Notes under the pieces: generated by a model
What the model was told of the DNA's origin: nothing
What the model saw: the letters and a program-made list of their open reading frames with translations, nothing else
Database searches by the model: none
Shown: one piece after another, positions 60,705-64,000 of the stretch
Layout: each line of letters begins with the position of its first letter
Position numbering within the stretch: the stretch's first letter is position 1
Assembly: GCF_023159225.1 (NCBI RefSeq)
Contig: NC_063176.1
Span: 6,460,963-6,524,962, forward strand
DNA length: 64,000 bases
DNA from: Perognathus longimembris pacificus
Lineage: Eukaryota; Chordata; Mammalia; Rodentia; Heteromyidae
Reading direction: 5' to 3'
Translations under genes and position numbers: made by a program

Positions 60705-60790
60705 ATATTCATTATTGGGGGCCTACTGTGTGCTAGAGCAAGGGTACATGGTGAGAGAAAAAGATGGTGTAAGAAAATAGATTAGTGAGG
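60705..60790 (+). repeat. MIR-like relic
   Basis: ttcattattgggggcctact gtgtgctagagcaagggtac atgg matches the MIR core (the tattgag.acctactatgtgccaggca region). By eye only. Confidence 0.45.
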
Positions 60791-61794
60791 AAATGGTCCT
60801 TTTACTGAGTTTTGAAAGCAACCACTGGATTCAATTGTCTTTAGTTCCAATTTAAGAAAACTTTTACTATCATGCAGTATGTCTAGTGACTTGAGCAAAT
60901 GATTTTTTTTAAAGAAGTGGATCTATAAAATTAAAGACACATGGATGACCAATGTGAGCTAATAAAGTTCCAGCACAGAACTGTATTCACACTGTATTTG
61001 CTTTGAACAGTTTATGCACATCATTCTACTCTTGTAACAACTAGTACTGTAACTATACACAGCAAGTTGTTATATAACATCAGTTGTTTGTAGTTATCAT
61101 GGTAGAGTTCCTTTACTGGTGTTGTACCTGATCTTTTCTTCCTATTTGTGTTTTAATGTTGGACTTCACATATGGATGATAATATGTTGGGGGTTGTTCT
61201 GTAATTTTTAGGAGGTCATTCAGATGTGGTCAGAAAAGGAAACATAGAGAAACTCAGAAGGACAAAACCAATTACCACTCAAAGATATTTGCAACAGAGG
61301 CACATGTCAGGCAGGGCTAATAGGAATACTGAAAGAAACAGGAAGCCTAGCACACAAATAAGAAGTATAGGGTAGAGCTTTCACTGATATTTCTAAGGAA
61401 AATGGAACAATAAAGGAGGGTAAATGGTACAGAATTGGATAATTTGAATAATTTTTGAAGACGAATGCCTGAAGCCCTCGAATCATTATTCGAACAATAA
61501 CTCTCTACTGTATAAGTCACCTAGGATTTGACTGGAAAATTTTGCATAGTAAAATCATTTTCTGAGGAGAACCCTTTGCTCTCAGTAGGAATTGACATCC
61601 ACTGAGAGTGATCATCTCTCCACATACAGAAAGGTATGTTTATTGTGAGTGGTGATATTATTAGTTTTTTTAAGTTATCAAAAGTCTACAATGTATATAA
61701 ACTTTCTGAAAGTGTTTTACGTTGGGACTATAGCAAATTGTAAGGGAACAAATGTAGTTTATTTTTATATTTTTTGTTTGCATTTTTGCTTCCA

Positions 61795-62885
61795 TTGAGG
61801 TTTTTTATTGTCTTTATTTAAAAGGTGATGAGCAGAGGAGTTACAGATATGTAAGTAAAGTAATGATTACATTTGTTTTTAGGCAATCCTACCCCATCCT
61901 TCATTTCTCACACTTACCCCTCTGTAATCCCCTCCACCCAACTTGTAAGGTTAATATCCAATATGTTGTTGAATATCATTGTTGTGTTAGTTCGTCCTTT
62001 GACCTGCTGTTTTTGTGCTTCCCTTTTCCTTCCCCTGGTCAAATAAACTTTTATACCAGACATAAGGTACAGAATATTCAGAGAGATGAAAGAAACAATG
62101 ACTAAAAATTAAAAATAAACTAAAAAATATGTACTGTACATAATAAGAAATTCTTGTTTCCATATCTTGGAGTTCATGTTGGGACACTTCATTATATATA
62201 GACCTACATATTAAGAAATTGGGTTGTTGAGATTCCCTTTTGAGGATACCATAGACATATTCTAGATCTTACATATGAGGGAAACACTGCACCCTCCTTT
62301 TCTTTGCATTTATCTTATTTCACTTAATACAACCTTCCATTTCCTTATGAATGGGGCAATGTCATTCTTTCTGATGGAGGCATAGAATTCTAATATCATA
62401 ACTTCTTGATTCATTCATCTACTGAGGGACATGTGGGTTGGTTCCATATCTTGTCTATGGTAAATAATGCTGCAATGAACATGGTTGTGCTGGTAACTTT
62501 AGTATGGCCTTGCTTGTTGACATTTGGATATTGGCCCAGAAGTGGGATTGATAAATCATACATAGGCTGTATGTTTAATCTTTTAGGGAACCTCCATACT
62601 GCTCTTCCAGAGTGTTTGTACTAGTTTGCATTCCCACCAATGGTGTAGTTGTCTTCCCCTTTGGCTGCATCCTCACCAGTGTCTGTTGTTAGATTTCTTG
62701 ATAATGACCATAACTGAGGTGAGGTAGAATCTCGGTCTTGTTTTGATTTCCATTTCTTTAATGCCCAAAGATATTGAGCATTTCTTCATGCATCTCTGGC
62801 TGTTCATATTTCTTCTTTAGAGAAGTCTCTAAGTCTTTAGCCCTCTTGTTGATGGGATGGTCACTGAGTTTTCTTGTTATGGTTT
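61795..62885 (-). mobile_element. 5'-truncated LINE-1
   Basis: Minus strand: ORF2 C-terminal remnants from about 62885 (complements of gtctttagccctcttgttga, gaatctcggtcttgttttga, gcattcccaccaatgg, gaatggggcaatgtcattct), then the 3' UTR to tgtaactcctctgctcatca ccttt and an A-rich end near 61800. The frame is broken by many stops, so it is older than the copies at 28.8 and 53.8 kb. Possible diverged target duplication: attgaggttttttattg versus actgagttttcttgtta. Confidence 0.82.
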
Positions 62886-63318
62886 ATCTTAACCTTAATT
62901 TCACACTCCGGTTTCCATCCTGGAAGGCAAAGACTCATCAGGTGAGTAGGTTAAGAATAACTCATATGGAAACATTTTCTTGTTTTTCTGAGGCTATTTT
63001 AAGAAACTTAGAACCTTTATCATTCCTCCAAATGGACCATTGATTGCCTTCCTCCAAGTGTACTTCACACCTCTGATGTTGTAGGATTTTTGTGAGGTAG
63101 TTATACTAGAAAGATAGATAGACCCACTTAATTCCATGTCAGAATTTATTGACTAACAATAACTTAAAACCTGTGTGGATTTTATTGATTTTACTATTCA
63201 TCAAATACTATGGATTTCAGTTGGTAGCTAAGAGCATTGGCATTCATATATTTCTTTATTCCAATTGCATTGGCTAAATACCTACCATCTATCTATCTTT
63301 ATTTTACCTATCTCACAT

Positions 63319-63355
63319 CATACACACACACACACACACACACTCACACACACAT
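63319..63355 (+). repeat. (CA)n microsatellite
   Basis: About 16 CA units with one CT interruption. Confidence 0.93.
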
Positions 63356-63544
63356 ACAGTCATGCATATATATTACATACTGTGTGTAAATATATATCAC
63401 ACAAATACATATATATAAATACTACAGAATAGCTAAGAAAAGGGTCAAAGGCACCACGGATTTTTAAGAGTTCAAGAAGCCACACTGAACGAAGGTCAGA
63501 GGGCTGATATGGAAGTAAAGATAATCACTGTATGCTGATTAGGG

Positions 63545-63546
<2 letters not shown>

Positions 63547-63583
<37 letters not shown>

Positions 63584-63590
63584 CACACGC
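63547..63590 (+). repeat. (CA)n microsatellite
   Basis: About 16 CA units followed by an A-rich variant. Confidence 0.93.
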
Positions 63591-63865
63591 ATATGCACAC
63601 TCACACAACACCATTCACAGAGCTATTCTAGTACAGAGCTAGATTGAGGTGTAAACTGATTCAGGTATAGAGCTCACTCAGGTTTACCAAGTCCTGAAAG
63701 ATGGCAATTCAAGAGGGCAGGATTATCCTGTAGGGGGCAGAATTTGACCAAACTGAGCTAAAGCCCTAGACACATAGTGGAGAACTTTTTAGCTGTTGAG
63801 CGTTGAATGAATACACTGAGGAGCTTGACAGGACATTGATGCACCCAAGTTTTGGCTTCCCTCTT

Positions 63866-63901
63866 TTATTTATTTATTTTTTATTTATTTATTTATTTAA
63901 T
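63866..63901 (+). repeat. (TTTA)n simple repeat
   Basis: ttatttatttattttttatt tatttatttatttaat; probably the A-rich tail of the minus-strand SINE that follows. Confidence 0.85.
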
Positions 63902-63904
63902 ATT

Positions 63905-64000
63905 TTAGCCACTCCTGGGGCTTGATCTCTGGGCCTGGGTGCTGTTCCTGAGATTTTGTGCTCAAGGCTTTTACCCTTTAGCACTCAAACCACAGATCCA
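63905..64000 (-). repeat. Geo-containing SINE cut by the window edge
   Basis: agccactcctggggcttgat ctctgggcctgggtgctgtt cctgagattttgtgctcaag gc ... actcaaaccacag is the Geo complement. The head monomer, ID or B1 type, lies outside the window. Confidence 0.8.

Larger units (their letters stand above)
50787..64000 (+). other. EPHA5 intron downstream of exon 8 (to window edge)
   Basis: At least 13.2 kb. I looked for the next Eph exon (intracellular juxtamembrane, RCGYSKAK-like) and did not find it. Contents: (TG)n at 52303, a nested L1/SINE cluster (52380-52870), an inverted L1 (53771-54523), B1-Geo and L1 pieces (54591-55185), a MIR relic (55950), a B1-Geo (56660), a B1 (59183), a MIR-like relic (60705), an L1 (61795), CA repeats near 63.3 and 63.5 kb and a Geo fragment at the edge. 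50900-52290, 52875-53635, 55190-55945, 56045-56580, 56880-59180, 59290-60700 and 60800-61790 show no gene or repeat I can name. Confidence 0.8.

Noticed and set aside
62900..62945. Possible exon ending at actcatcag|gtgagtagg
   Set aside because: The donor matches consensus, but the preceding codons do not resemble any Eph juxtamembrane exon and no matching acceptor is evident.

Overview
This is a piece of a mammalian nuclear genome, almost certainly from a geomyoid rodent (kangaroo rat, pocket mouse or pocket gopher). Two things show this. Five short exons with intact GT-AG splice sites encode the ectodomain and membrane-spanning part of an Eph receptor tyrosine kinase that I read as EPHA5. 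The introns carry about ten copies of a dimeric SINE that matches IDL-Geo: an ID/tRNA-Ala-like left monomer plus a 'Geo' right monomer, described as restricted to Geomyoidea. They also carry 7SL/B1-headed SINEs and 5'-truncated L1s. The genus cannot be decided from this window.

Layout (gene on the + strand). 1-1964 is the end of an upstream intron. Exon at 1965-2120 (cysteine-rich linker). Intron 2121-5944. Exon at 5945-6283 (first fibronectin III domain), lying in an unusual GC- and CpG-rich patch. A 33-kb intron, 6284-39368. Exon at 39369-39493 and exon at 46406-46565 (second fibronectin III domain), separated by a 6.9-kb intron. A 4.1-kb intron, then the exon at 50684-50786 (juxtamembrane and transmembrane helix). 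From 50787 to the end (over 13 kb) I found no further exon, so the kinase, SAM and PDZ-ligand exons lie beyond the right edge. The signal peptide and ephrin-binding exons lie beyond the left edge. By analogy with other Eph genes these are exons 4-8. The spliced frame is open through all five exons (phases 1, 1, 0, 1, 2).

The rest is intron: retroelements (IDL-Geo, B1, B1-Geo-like dimers, L1, a few old MIR and L2 relics), microsatellites, AT-rich unique sequence and two candidate conserved regulatory patches (about 43.1-43.6 kb and 23.26-23.41 kb). Most short open reading frames here are chance frames or retroelement fragments. I see no rRNA, functional tRNA gene, CRISPR, prokaryotic operon or endogenous retrovirus, and no credible undescribed multi-gene system. 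The most interesting signals are the locally GC-shifted EPHA5 exon, two sites where SINEs appear to have inserted twice using the same target sequence, a probable L1 3' transduction, two twin-primed L1s, and the modular reuse of the tRNA-like Geo monomer behind two different SINE heads.
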